A stretch of 64,000 nt of DNA from Sphingomonadales bacterium UBA7471 (GTDB taxonomy: Bacteria > Pseudomonadota > Alphaproteobacteria > Sphingomonadales > Sphingomonadaceae), in NCBI GenBank assembly GCA_002479765.1, contig DLOZ01000032.1:6129-70128 (forward strand), given 5' to 3'. The position numbers and the translations under genes are program-made. Below the pieces are notes generated by a model. That model was not told the origin of the DNA and searched no databases. It was given only the letters and a program-made list of their open reading frames with translations. Below, piece by piece: positions 51,623-59,610 of the stretch (position 1 is the stretch's first letter; each line of letters starts with the position of its first letter).

Positions 51623-52800
51623 TTTCGGTCGCCGAAGCGCAGGCGCGATTATTGGCGCTGGCTTCGCCGCTGCCGTCAGTCGAACTGGAACTGGCAAAGG
51701 CTGCACGGCATTATCTGCACAGCGCGCTCCATGCGAAACGCACACAACCCGCGGCCGATCTATCGGCTATGGATGGATATGCTTTATCATCCGCTGCGTT
51801 TCCCGGGCCATGGCGAGTAATCGGCGAAAGTGCGGCAGGGCGGCCGTTTGCGAGCGTATTGGACCAGAACCAAGCCGTGCGCATCTTTACGGGTGCGCAT
51901 GTCCCCGCTGGCGCGGATTCGGTGTTAATTCAGGAAGACGCTGCGCGTGACGGCGATACCCTTATGGCCACGGCGCAGGATGCACTTGCACCGGGTATGC
52001 ATATTCGTAACGCGGGTGGGGATTTTTTGTCCGGCGATACGATCCTCGCGGCAGGAACCATGCTGGAGGCTGGGCCGTGCGCGCTGGCGGCTATGGCTGG
52101 CCATGGCACCGTTCGGGTTGGCCGTTGGCCGCATGTAACGATTGTCGCGACAGGCGACGAGCTCCTGCCTCCGGGTAGTGAGTGCTGTCCTGCGCAGATA
52201 CCATCATCCAACAGCCCGATGCTGCACGCGATGGTATCAAGCCTGCCATGCAAAATCACGGATGCGGGCATCATTGCAGACCGGCTGACCGATCTGGAAA
52301 CAAGCTTGAGCGCGCTTGCATCAACCACCGATATCATCGTCACAACGGGCGGCGCGTCGGTTGGCGACCATGATTTGGTCCAAACTGCGCTGCGCAATAT
52401 TGGCGCAGATATAGACTTTTGGAAAGTTGCGATGCGACCCGGAAAACCCGTCATGGCGGGAAAGATTGGCGACACAATAGTGCTTGGTTTGCCGGGCAAC
52501 CCTTCTTCGGCCTTCGTAACGGCGTTGCTGTTCCTGCTGCCGCTGATACGCCATATGGCGGGCAGCCTCTCGCCGCTCCCCGAAATCTTTGAAGCCAAGA
52601 CCAACAACGCATTGTCTAACGGCGGAAACAGGGCAGAATATGTTCGCGCTAGGGTTGACGGCGGCGCCATCACAGCTTTTAACACGCGCGATAGCGGGTT
52701 GGTCTCGCCGCTATCACACAGCAATGCGCTGATTATCCGTGATGTAAATGCACCTGCGACACCATCTGGCGCAGCTGTTCAATATCATCGCTTGTTCTGA
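51619..52800 (+). CDS. moeA: Molybdopterin molybdenumtransferase MoeA
   Basis: Inserts molybdate into adenylated molybdopterin. The 393-residue product has DLSAMDGYALSS (the conserved SAMDGYA motif), IFTGAHVPAGADSVLIQEDA, VTIVATGDELLPPG, VTTGGASVGDHDLV with PGKPVMAGKIGDTIVLGLPGNPSSAFV, and a C-terminal domain IV. ATG 51619 overlaps the moaC stop (ATGA). lexA follows with its own operator. Confidence 0.95.
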   Translation: MISVAEAQARLLALASPLPSVELELAKAARHYLHSALHAKRTQPAADLSAMDGYALSSAAFPGPWRVIGESAAGRPFASVLDQNQAVRIFTGAHVPAGADSVLIQEDAARDGDTLMATAQDALAPGMHIRNAGGDFLSGDTILAAGTMLEAGPCALAAMAGHGTVRVGRWPHVTIVATGDELLPPGSECCPAQIPSSNSPMLHAMVSSLPCKITDAGIIADRLTDLETSLSALASTTDIIVTTGGASVGDHDLVQTALRNIGADIDFWKVAMRPGKPVMAGKIGDTIVLGLPGNPSSAFVTALLFLLPLIRHMAGSLSPLPEIFEAKTNNALSNGGNRAEYVRARVDGGAITAFNTRDSGLVSPLSHSNALIIRDVNAPATPSGAAVQYHRLF

Positions 52801-52847
52801 GCGCGACGCGCTTACAGTGCACAAATGTTCTTGACTTAACCCCATTT

Positions 52848-52873
52848 GTTCTCTAATCGTTCTTCTCATGTTC
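52848..52873 (+). promoter_or_regulatory. Two overlapping LexA operators upstream of lexA
   Basis: Three GTTC half-sites lie at 52848, 52859 and 52870, each 11 bp apart. They form GTTC-TCTAATC-GTTC and GTTC-TTCTCAT-GTTC, both matching the alphaproteobacterial SOS box. The lexA ATG is at 52894, so the operators cover the likely promoter and give autorepression. Confidence 0.85.
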
Positions 52874-52893
52874 AACATGATGGAACCCTGAAT

Positions 52894-53580
52894 ATGCTCA
52901 CAGCCAAACAGCATGAACTGCTTGTGTTCATTAACCAGCGACTTGATGAAAGCGGTATTTCCCCTTCATTTGAAGAAATGAAGGAAGCGCTCGATTTGAA
53001 GAGCAAGTCAGGTGTGCATCGGTTGATTGGCGCTTTGGAAGAACGTGGCTTTATCCGCCGTCTTGCCAATCGCGCCCGCGCGCTCGAAGTGATGAAACTG
53101 CCCGATGGCGGCAATTTGCGTAGCGATAATGTGACCAAGCTCACCCCCGCGGTTGCCAGCAGCAAGGCGCAGGTGCATTTGCCGGTGGCGGCGAACGACG
53201 TCATGGAAATCCCGCTGCATGGCAAAATTGCTGCGGGTGTTCCGATTGAAGCGTTGGAAGGCCAAAGTTCTTTGTCGGTGCCCATGGCGCTGTTGGGCGC
53301 TGGAGAGCATTATGCGCTCGAAGTTTCCGGCGACTCGATGATCGAGGCGGGGATATTGGATGGGGATTACGCCCTCATCCGTAAAGCCACCACCGCGCGC
53401 GATGGCGAGATTGTTGTGGCATTGGTGCACGGTGAAGAGGCGACGCTGAAATATCTGCGCCGCGAAGGTCAGCAAATCCGTTTGGATCCCGCCAACAGCA
53501 TGTATGAACCACAATATTATGCGCAACATGAAGTTGAAGTTCAAGGTAAGCTCGCGGGGCTATTACGCAGATATCATTGA
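52894..53580 (+). CDS. lexA: SOS response repressor LexA
   Basis: Repressor-protease of the SOS regulon, self-cleaving with activated RecA. The 228-residue product has an N-terminal winged helix (LTAKQHELLVFINQRLDESGI, SKSGVHRLIGALEERGFI). The Ala-Gly cleavage site is in HGKIAAGVPIEA, the catalytic Ser in VSGDSMIEAGILDGDY and the Lys in EEATLKYLRREG. The first Met of the conserved domain (ATG 52894) is chosen. Upstream in-frame codons run through the operator. Its 3' end overlaps comEC by 7 bases (convergent). Confidence 0.97.
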   Translation: MLTAKQHELLVFINQRLDESGISPSFEEMKEALDLKSKSGVHRLIGALEERGFIRRLANRARALEVMKLPDGGNLRSDNVTKLTPAVASSKAQVHLPVAANDVMEIPLHGKIAAGVPIEALEGQSSLSVPMALLGAGEHYALEVSGDSMIEAGILDGDYALIRKATTARDGEIVVALVHGEEATLKYLRREGQQIRLDPANSMYEPQYYAQHEVEVQGKLAGLLRRYH

Positions 53581-55688
53581 TGTAAATCTGCGTTCTGCTG
53601 CGCAGCTTTGGCCGCCTGCACCCATGGCATATGCGCGCGATTTTCGTTGGCGGTAATCACGCGTTGTTCGGCCAAATAGATAGCAAGTCCGCCGGTTTGC
53701 TCTAACAGTCCGCGGTCTGCTTTAATCCATTTGGGCTGGCAGCTTTGCGGCAACCATCGGTCGCTCATGACGATGTCCACGCGCTTGCAAGCTGCAGCCA
53801 TCTCCATGGCTGGGACCCGATAGGCCGTGCGCGTTGCCAATATGGTCCAGGTCCGGTTTGGCGCAGCGATGGATATAATGCAGTTGTCGGGCGTGCAGTT
53901 TGCGCCCGGCCATCGTTCAATCGGTGTGGCGACAGCATTGCTTCCCGCTTTTTCGGAGATCATGTCCCGAACAAAGTCGCCTGCCTTTCCGCGCAATAGT
54001 GAGACTTTTCCTTCGGCTGCGACGAGTGCGAGATGTTTACCATCGCCCGTGACCAATATATCGGGCCGTGGCGCCAATATCATTCCCGCAATGCCGATCA
54101 GAAAAATCGGAATACCGACATAGCGGATGTGCGTTTGCAGCAAGCCAAAAAGCAATGCCCCTGCCCAGAACGCCGCATAAGACCAGATGGGCATTTCAGG
54201 CATCATCGAAACTGCGCCGGGCAACCCGCTGACAAAATGTGCCAACGCCAAAATCGCTAAAATCCCTTGTCCGGCGAGCCACCAGAAAGGCCCGCCAAGG
54301 CCGACCAAATCAAGGAAAAGTGCCAACGCCTCCATCGGCATAATTACGAAGGTCGTCATGGGTATCGCGACGACATTGGCGAAGGCACCGTAAAGTCCTG
54401 TCTTATGAAAATGAAACAACGCGATCGGGGCCAAGACCATTTCGATAGCGAGCCCGGTGAGCACCAGTGAAACAACGCCCCGGGCCAGTCGATATAGGGT
54501 TGGCTCGTCCCGCCGTTCGGCAAAGCGCTTCACCAGTGGCAGTTCGTGAAGGATGACAATGGTGGCAACAGCGGCGAAGCTGAGTTGAAAGCTTGGCCCG
54601 GCCAAGGCCTCTGGCCAGAATAGCAGGACAATCAACGCGCCAAATGCAACCAAACGCAGGGTAAGCGCCTCCCTTCCCAATACGAGCGCAACAAGCACCA
54701 GAAGCGCGGCAATGCAGGAACGTATCGTCGGCACCTCTGCGCCCGTTAAGAGGGTATACGCCAGTGCACCCATTGCGGCAGCAACCGCCGCACAGATGGG
54801 CACCGAAATCCGCAAGGCCAGCCATGACGAAAATGACAGCAACCGGCTGACCGCGATAAAGATAAATCCAACAACCGCCGTTACGTGAAGCCCGCTGATG
54901 GAAAGCAGATGCGCCAATCCGCTGTCCCGCATCGCCTGTGCATCGGCCTCACGTATATGGCCCTGATCGCCCGTCACAAGCGCAGCGCCAATGGCTCCGG
55001 CATCAGCCGGCATGGATGTCAAAATATGCTGCGTGAGTTGCGCCCGCTTTGCCGAAAACATCGCATTGGTCATTGCGGGCTCAATCAAGGTTACGGTTCC
55101 CAATGCAGACCCGGTTGCGCCGATCTGCTGAAACCATGCCCTGCGCGCAAAATCATATCCACCCGGCAAGGTTGGTCCGGCAGGCGGCATCAATCTCGCC
55201 CGCAACCGAATGACCGCGCCCACTTGAAATGTGGATTGATATTGTGCGGGCGTAAGATTTACGCGGACGACCGGAGGCAATCCGCCCTGTGCATCCGTCG
55301 CAAGGCGCAAGCGAACAACCTCGCGCGCCGTGATATTTTCGACGGCTTCAATCCGCCCATAAAAATCGCCGATCCAAATTTTGGCCAGAACGGGTTGGGT
55401 TACAGCCGCGGATTTCAGGCTAATGAGCCCAAAGCCAAGCAGAATGGTGACTGCCGCCATCCCTAAAAACTGGCGGCTCCGGCTGTGGGGTTTAGCCAGT
55501 AACGCAAACAGCCCAACCGCAATGGCCAGTAGCACTAAACCGGGGGCCGCTAAAGCCCCACCAGATTGCCAAATGACGATCCCGATGCCTATGCCAACCG
55601 GCAACCACAAAGGCAGCTGATCGCGCTCCCGATCAAGCGAGTTTTCAACGGCGCTAAACCACCTATGCCCCCCGCCCATGCGCGGCAT
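53574..55688 (-). CDS. comEC: ComEC/Rec2-family DNA uptake channel protein
   Basis: Polytopic inner-membrane protein for uptake of single-stranded DNA in transformation. The product is about 704 residues: two or more N-terminal TMs (LPLWLPVGIGIGIVIWQSG), a DUF4131-type soluble part, and the Competence domain with HLLSISGLHVTAVVGF and multiple TM helices. The C-terminal region (from about 545) has beta-lactamase-like length but no HxHxDH metal motif, as often seen in alphaproteobacteria. The start is unclear: ATG 55688, ATG 55679 or GTG 55724, none with a good ribosome site. Together with dprA it suggests competence. Confidence 0.88.
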   Translation of the reverse strand: MPRMGGGHRWFSAVENSLDRERDQLPLWLPVGIGIGIVIWQSGGALAAPGLVLLAIAVGLFALLAKPHSRSRQFLGMAAVTILLGFGLISLKSAAVTQPVLAKIWIGDFYGRIEAVENITAREVVRLRLATDAQGGLPPVVRVNLTPAQYQSTFQVGAVIRLRARLMPPAGPTLPGGYDFARRAWFQQIGATGSALGTVTLIEPAMTNAMFSAKRAQLTQHILTSMPADAGAIGAALVTGDQGHIREADAQAMRDSGLAHLLSISGLHVTAVVGFIFIAVSRLLSFSSWLALRISVPICAAVAAAMGALAYTLLTGAEVPTIRSCIAALLVLVALVLGREALTLRLVAFGALIVLLFWPEALAGPSFQLSFAAVATIVILHELPLVKRFAERRDEPTLYRLARGVVSLVLTGLAIEMVLAPIALFHFHKTGLYGAFANVVAIPMTTFVIMPMEALALFLDLVGLGGPFWWLAGQGILAILALAHFVSGLPGAVSMMPEMPIWSYAAFWAGALLFGLLQTHIRYVGIPIFLIGIAGMILAPRPDILVTGDGKHLALVAAEGKVSLLRGKAGDFVRDMISEKAGSNAVATPIERWPGANCTPDNCIISIAAPNRTWTILATRTAYRVPAMEMAAACKRVDIVMSDRWLPQSCQPKWIKADRGLLEQTGGLAIYLAEQRVITANENRAHMPWVQAAKAAQQNADLHQ

Positions 55689-55975
55689 ATTGTTGAGGGT
55701 CAAAATGTCCGATATCCCCACCACAAACGCTACCTACCACCATTATGCAGCGTGGCAAATAACCCCCCAATTTTTGGCTATTGTTTGCCTTGACGGTTGC
55801 TAAATTTGCTATCATTGGGCTAGCCAACGACAAAGCCATTTTCTCCCCATGAAATAGTGGCATTTGAAGGACCGAAAGCAGTCGCAAACGACGTTTTGAA
55901 CGTTCTGTGTCTTAAACGGAAATATGCCCGGTTGGGCGGCCCGATATGTCGGGTAGCAATGTATGGAGTTTGAAA

Positions 55976-57262
55976 ATGGCCGATAATAACGCAACTCTTA
56001 CCGTTGGCGAAAACAGCTTTGAATTGCCGATTATGAAAGGTTCGGAAGGACCCGACGTCATCGATATCCGCAAATTATATGCCGTGTCCGATCATTTCAC
56101 GTTCGATCCCGGCTTCACGTCGACCGCAAGCTGCGAATCCGCGCTGACATTCATTGACGGTGATGAAGGCATATTGTTGCACCGTGGTTATTCCATCGAA
56201 GACCTCTCGGAAAAGTCCAGCTTCATGGAGGTATCCTATCTGCTGTTGAATGGTGAACTGCCCAACAAGGCGCAGCTCGATCATTTCAGCCACACGATTT
56301 CGCGCCACACAATGCTGCACGAGCAATTGGCAACATTCTATCGTGGTTTCCGCCGCGACGCGCACCCCATGGCGATCATGTGCGGTGTCGTCGGCGCGCT
56401 GTCGGCATTTTATCACGACTCGACCGATATCAGCGACCCAACGCACCGCATGATTTCCAGCCATCGTTTGATCGCCAAAATGCCAACCATCGCGGCAATG
56501 GCTTACAAATATTCGGTTGGTCAGCCATTTGTTTATCCGGACAATCGCCTGTCCTATACGGGCAACTTTCTGCGCATGACCTTTGGCGTTCCTGCTGAAG
56601 AATATGTTGTGAACCCAGTCATAGAACGCGCGATGGACCGGATTTTCATCCTTCATGCCGACCATGAACAAAACGCGTCGACATCAACAGTGCGCCTTGC
56701 GGGATCATCGGGCGCCAACCCATTTGCATGTATTGCAGCGGGCATCGCCTGTCTTTGGGGCCCAGCGCATGGCGGCGCGAACGAAGCTGCGCTCAACATG
56801 CTGCGCGAAATCGGTACGCCGGACCGCATTCCGCATTACATTGAACGTGCCAAGGACAAGAATGATCCCTTCCGCCTCATGGGCTTTGGACACCGTGTTT
56901 ATAAAAACTACGATCCGCGCGCGTCAGTCATGCAGAAAACGGTGCGTGAAGTTCTGAGCGAACTGAACATTACCGATCCGATCTTCGATGTTGCGATGCA
57001 GCTTGAAGAAATGGCGCTAAATGACCCATATTTCATCGAAAAGAAGCTGTTCCCGAACGTTGACTTCTATTCCGGAATCATTTTGTCGGCGATTGGTTTC
57101 CCAACAGAAATGTTCACCGTGTTGTTTGCGCTATCCCGCACCGTGGGCTGGGTTGCGCAATGGAATGAAATGATTTCCGATCCGGCACAAAAAATCGGTC
57201 GCCCGCGTCAATTATACACGGGTCCAAACCACCGCCCATATCCGGGGCTAGACCAGCGTTAA
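55976..57262 (+). CDS. gltA: Citrate synthase (type II)
   Basis: Condenses acetyl-CoA and oxaloacetate to citrate. The 428-residue product has the active-site His and context in WGPAHGGANEAALNML (about 263) and GFGHRVYKNYDPRA, and the Asp in NVDFYSGIIL. The N-terminal domain (NATLTVGENSFELPI) marks the Gram-negative hexameric type sensitive to NADH. ATG 55976 follows GGAG at 8 bases and is preferred over an in-frame ATG at 55946. A CCCGA-TATG-TCGGG hairpin sits at 55940-55953 in the leader. Confidence 0.97.
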   Translation: MADNNATLTVGENSFELPIMKGSEGPDVIDIRKLYAVSDHFTFDPGFTSTASCESALTFIDGDEGILLHRGYSIEDLSEKSSFMEVSYLLLNGELPNKAQLDHFSHTISRHTMLHEQLATFYRGFRRDAHPMAIMCGVVGALSAFYHDSTDISDPTHRMISSHRLIAKMPTIAAMAYKYSVGQPFVYPDNRLSYTGNFLRMTFGVPAEEYVVNPVIERAMDRIFILHADHEQNASTSTVRLAGSSGANPFACIAAGIACLWGPAHGGANEAALNMLREIGTPDRIPHYIERAKDKNDPFRLMGFGHRVYKNYDPRASVMQKTVREVLSELNITDPIFDVAMQLEEMALNDPYFIEKKLFPNVDFYSGIILSAIGFPTEMFTVLFALSRTVGWVAQWNEMISDPAQKIGRPRQLYTGPNHRPYPGLDQR

Positions 57263-58609
57263 TTGTTGTGGAAGGCGGAGCGTGAATTTAGCGCCTCCGC
57301 CTTTTGCAGCCGCAACGGTAAGATCGCCCCCCATCGCGCGTGCAAGACGTCGCGATATATAGAGACCGAGCCCGCTCCCACCATCGCCGGTGCGTCCCAA
57401 ACGTTCAAACTTGGCAAAAATACGTTCACGGTCATCGTCGCTAATGCCTGCACCTTGGTCCGACACGGATATATATGCAAATCCATCCTCCGTGCCGACG
57501 TCCACCTGAATCTCAGTTCCGTCGGGCGAATATCGGATCGCATTGGTGATAAGGTTCAGCATGATCTGAAGCACGCGCTTGAGTTCTGCTGTGGCCGTAA
57601 CATATGTTTGGGCGTCAGGCAGCAAGATCGTCATGCGGTGATCTGCGGCCGTTAACGCCAGCAAACCAGCGGCGCGCCGCGCAACATTGCCTAATTCGAT
57701 ATCATCCTTTGCGGTCGAAAAGCCGGGTCGCTCGACGGCCTCCAAATCGCTCAGATCCTCAACAAGGGCAGTAAGATGCCGCGCCGCATTGGCAATGTCG
57801 CGGGCATATGCGGCATAGTTTTCACGGATCGGCCCCAGCAGTTCGCTCCCGATCGTTTCCGCATTCGCAATGATACGATCCAATGGTTGCCGCAGAACCG
57901 GCGCAAGCTGTTTCCCAAAAAGTGCCCCCGCAGATGATCCATCCGCCTGCGCAAAGGTAGCTGCCTCAACCTTCCCATTTTGGGCAAGGGACAGCGTATA
58001 ACCAGAAATCTGCCCTGCGCCGTCACGTTCGGCCTGCCCCCATACCGACATACACATATCGTTGAATGTACCAACGCAGCGGCGACTGATCGGGAGAAAC
58101 CTCTCAACATTCTGGAAGGCTGGTGGTGCGTCCTGGCCGAGAAGCCTGCCGAGTATGAATTTAGCTGAAGAACCAAAATCTGTTTTTTTTACAATTTTTT
58201 CAACTGGTCCGCTGGCGTCAACAAGGCGCAAGGTTTGATCAAATCTAAGCTTGACCGGTTCTTGACCTTGATAAGGCCATGTATCTCGCGACTTTGGCTT
58301 GACCGCAACATTATCAATATCGCGCCAGCCCAAGATGGAAAGTTTAACGTCCTTGTTAAAAGGCTCGGCCTCCACCCACAGCTCAAGATTGTTTTGCCCG
58401 TCCGCAACGCGAACAGCGCGCGCGAGCCGCATTCGAAGACTTGCAACCAGTTGCGTGAGGCCAAGCAAAGCCGGGCACGCCAACGTACCGCCAAGCTCAC
58501 CCCCTGCCCTAACATGAAGCTGCTGGAACGCGTCGTCCGCACGCAGCAAGATGCCCGCAGACGACACTTCGCATGTGATAGCGCGCGTTAAAGGCGCAGC
58601 ACCGTTCAT
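57248..58609 (-). CDS. Histidine-kinase-like protein lacking the phospho-acceptor histidine
   Basis: A 453-residue soluble protein with a complete HATPase_c domain. The N box is NLITNAIRYSPDGTE (about 355), G1 is VSDQGAGISDDD, the F box is FAKFERLG, and G2 is GGSGLGLYISRRLA. The HisKA-like helix before it reads LAPVLRQPLDRI (about 235), where canonical kinases have SHELRTPLN; the His position is Pro. The N-terminal 220 residues resemble no sensor domain I know, and no TM helix is seen. ATG 58609 overlaps the DUF2336-like gene stop (ATGA). The gene is convergent with gltA (15-base overlap). It may act as an ATP-binding regulator or pseudokinase. Confidence 0.82.
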   Translation of the reverse strand: MNGAAPLTRAITCEVSSAGILLRADDAFQQLHVRAGGELGGTLACPALLGLTQLVASLRMRLARAVRVADGQNNLELWVEAEPFNKDVKLSILGWRDIDNVAVKPKSRDTWPYQGQEPVKLRFDQTLRLVDASGPVEKIVKKTDFGSSAKFILGRLLGQDAPPAFQNVERFLPISRRCVGTFNDMCMSVWGQAERDGAGQISGYTLSLAQNGKVEAATFAQADGSSAGALFGKQLAPVLRQPLDRIIANAETIGSELLGPIRENYAAYARDIANAARHLTALVEDLSDLEAVERPGFSTAKDDIELGNVARRAAGLLALTAADHRMTILLPDAQTYVTATAELKRVLQIMLNLITNAIRYSPDGTEIQVDVGTEDGFAYISVSDQGAGISDDDRERIFAKFERLGRTGDGGSGLGLYISRRLARAMGGDLTVAAAKGGGAKFTLRLPQQLTLV

Positions 58610-59550
58610 GTTTTGCCAGAACTTAGAAATAGTGACCGGGCAGATGACCAATCGCTGAGCTGCTGTCGGGCCATTTCAGGGATGAAATGTACATAGTCAG
58701 CCTCAAACAGCGTAGCTTCTCGGGTAGAGAGTGTTTGAGATCGCAAGTCGACCATCGTCTGCAGAGCCACATGCTTTGGAAGGCCGGCGGCGGCCAACAT
58801 GACCATCATCGGAAATGCAGACTCAAAATCTATTAACCGAAGGATATGATCATGCCCGATATTCAAGTCGGTACTGAGATGGGCAACGAAAAGGTGGATC
58901 CCGGCATAATGTGGACGAGACAGCGAGGAACGATCCTCGCCGCTTAGAAAATGCACAATTTTTCGGGCGGATGCCGGTGCTGTCCGCGCTTCGTCATAGC
59001 TTGCAATCAACGTGCGCGCGTTATGAATTATCTTATCCGATCGGCGTCCGGATAACAATTCAAGCGCAGCGACAATCCGCCAGCACATTTTGTGCAAAAG
59101 CTCTGGGGGCAGTGTCAGAAAAGACCGGCCCTGCGAATGCACGCTATCCGCTGCGAGCAAGGCTTGTGCCGCATCGGTCACATGTGCGTTTGCATGGTTG
59201 AGCAACTCAACCGCCAATTGGGAAAAACCGCCCCCAAGCCGTGCCATCAAATTGTCTTCAGCAACACGCGCGAGCGCGAAATCAACAATTTCGGATTCCC
59301 GCAAAAACCCGGACCGCGCAAGTAATGGTCCGCACATCGATTCCAGGGTAGCGCCGTGCAACCTTGCTTCAATGTCACGCACAATCTGCAGCAGTTTTAC
59401 GGAAACTGCGCTTATTGTGGCCTCCGACGGTGTGTGGACCGCTGATGGAAATATAATGGATGCGACATCGTAGCACAGGGCATCAACATCGCGAGCATGA
59501 GCGCACGCGATTGAGAGCAGATCATCTTGGGGATCAAGTAAAGCGTCCAA
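58606..59550 (-). CDS. DUF2336-like alpha-helical protein
   Basis: A 314-residue, mostly helical soluble protein without signal peptide or TM segments. The layout of repeated helices (FLRESEIVDFALARVAEDNL, AVELLNHANAHVTDAAQALL, PELLHKMCWRIVAALELL) resembles the DUF2336 family of alphaproteobacteria. The identification is from memory and moderate. The function is unknown; family members are sometimes linked with signalling genes. It is translationally coupled to the kinase-like gene and preceded by a CtrA-type box about 46 bp upstream. Confidence 0.6.
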   Translation of the reverse strand: MDALLDPQDDLLSIACAHARDVDALCYDVASIIFPSAVHTPSEATISAVSVKLLQIVRDIEARLHGATLESMCGPLLARSGFLRESEIVDFALARVAEDNLMARLGGGFSQLAVELLNHANAHVTDAAQALLAADSVHSQGRSFLTLPPELLHKMCWRIVAALELLSGRRSDKIIHNARTLIASYDEARTAPASARKIVHFLSGEDRSSLSRPHYAGIHLFVAHLSTDLNIGHDHILRLIDFESAFPMMVMLAAAGLPKHVALQTMVDLRSQTLSTREATLFEADYVHFIPEMARQQLSDWSSARSLFLSSGKT

Positions 59551-59595
59551 AGCCTATCCACTAACGTTCGTGGCGGCCGTTATAGGTTTTTTCGG

Positions 59596-59610
59596 TTAAC
59601 GGCGTTTTAA
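59596..59610 (-). promoter_or_regulatory. CtrA-type binding site upstream of the DUF2336/kinase-like pair
   Basis: On the minus strand the sequence reads TTAA-AACGCCG-TTAACC, matching the full CtrA consensus TTAA-N7-TTAAC(C). It lies 46-60 bp upstream of the DUF2336-like start codon, a usual promoter position for CtrA-controlled genes. Confidence 0.6.

Noticed and set aside
55785..55815. TTGACG ... TATCAT as a gltA promoter
   Set aside because: The spacer is only 14 bp, too short for a convincing housekeeping promoter; other pairings gave 19 bp. No promoter was called for gltA.
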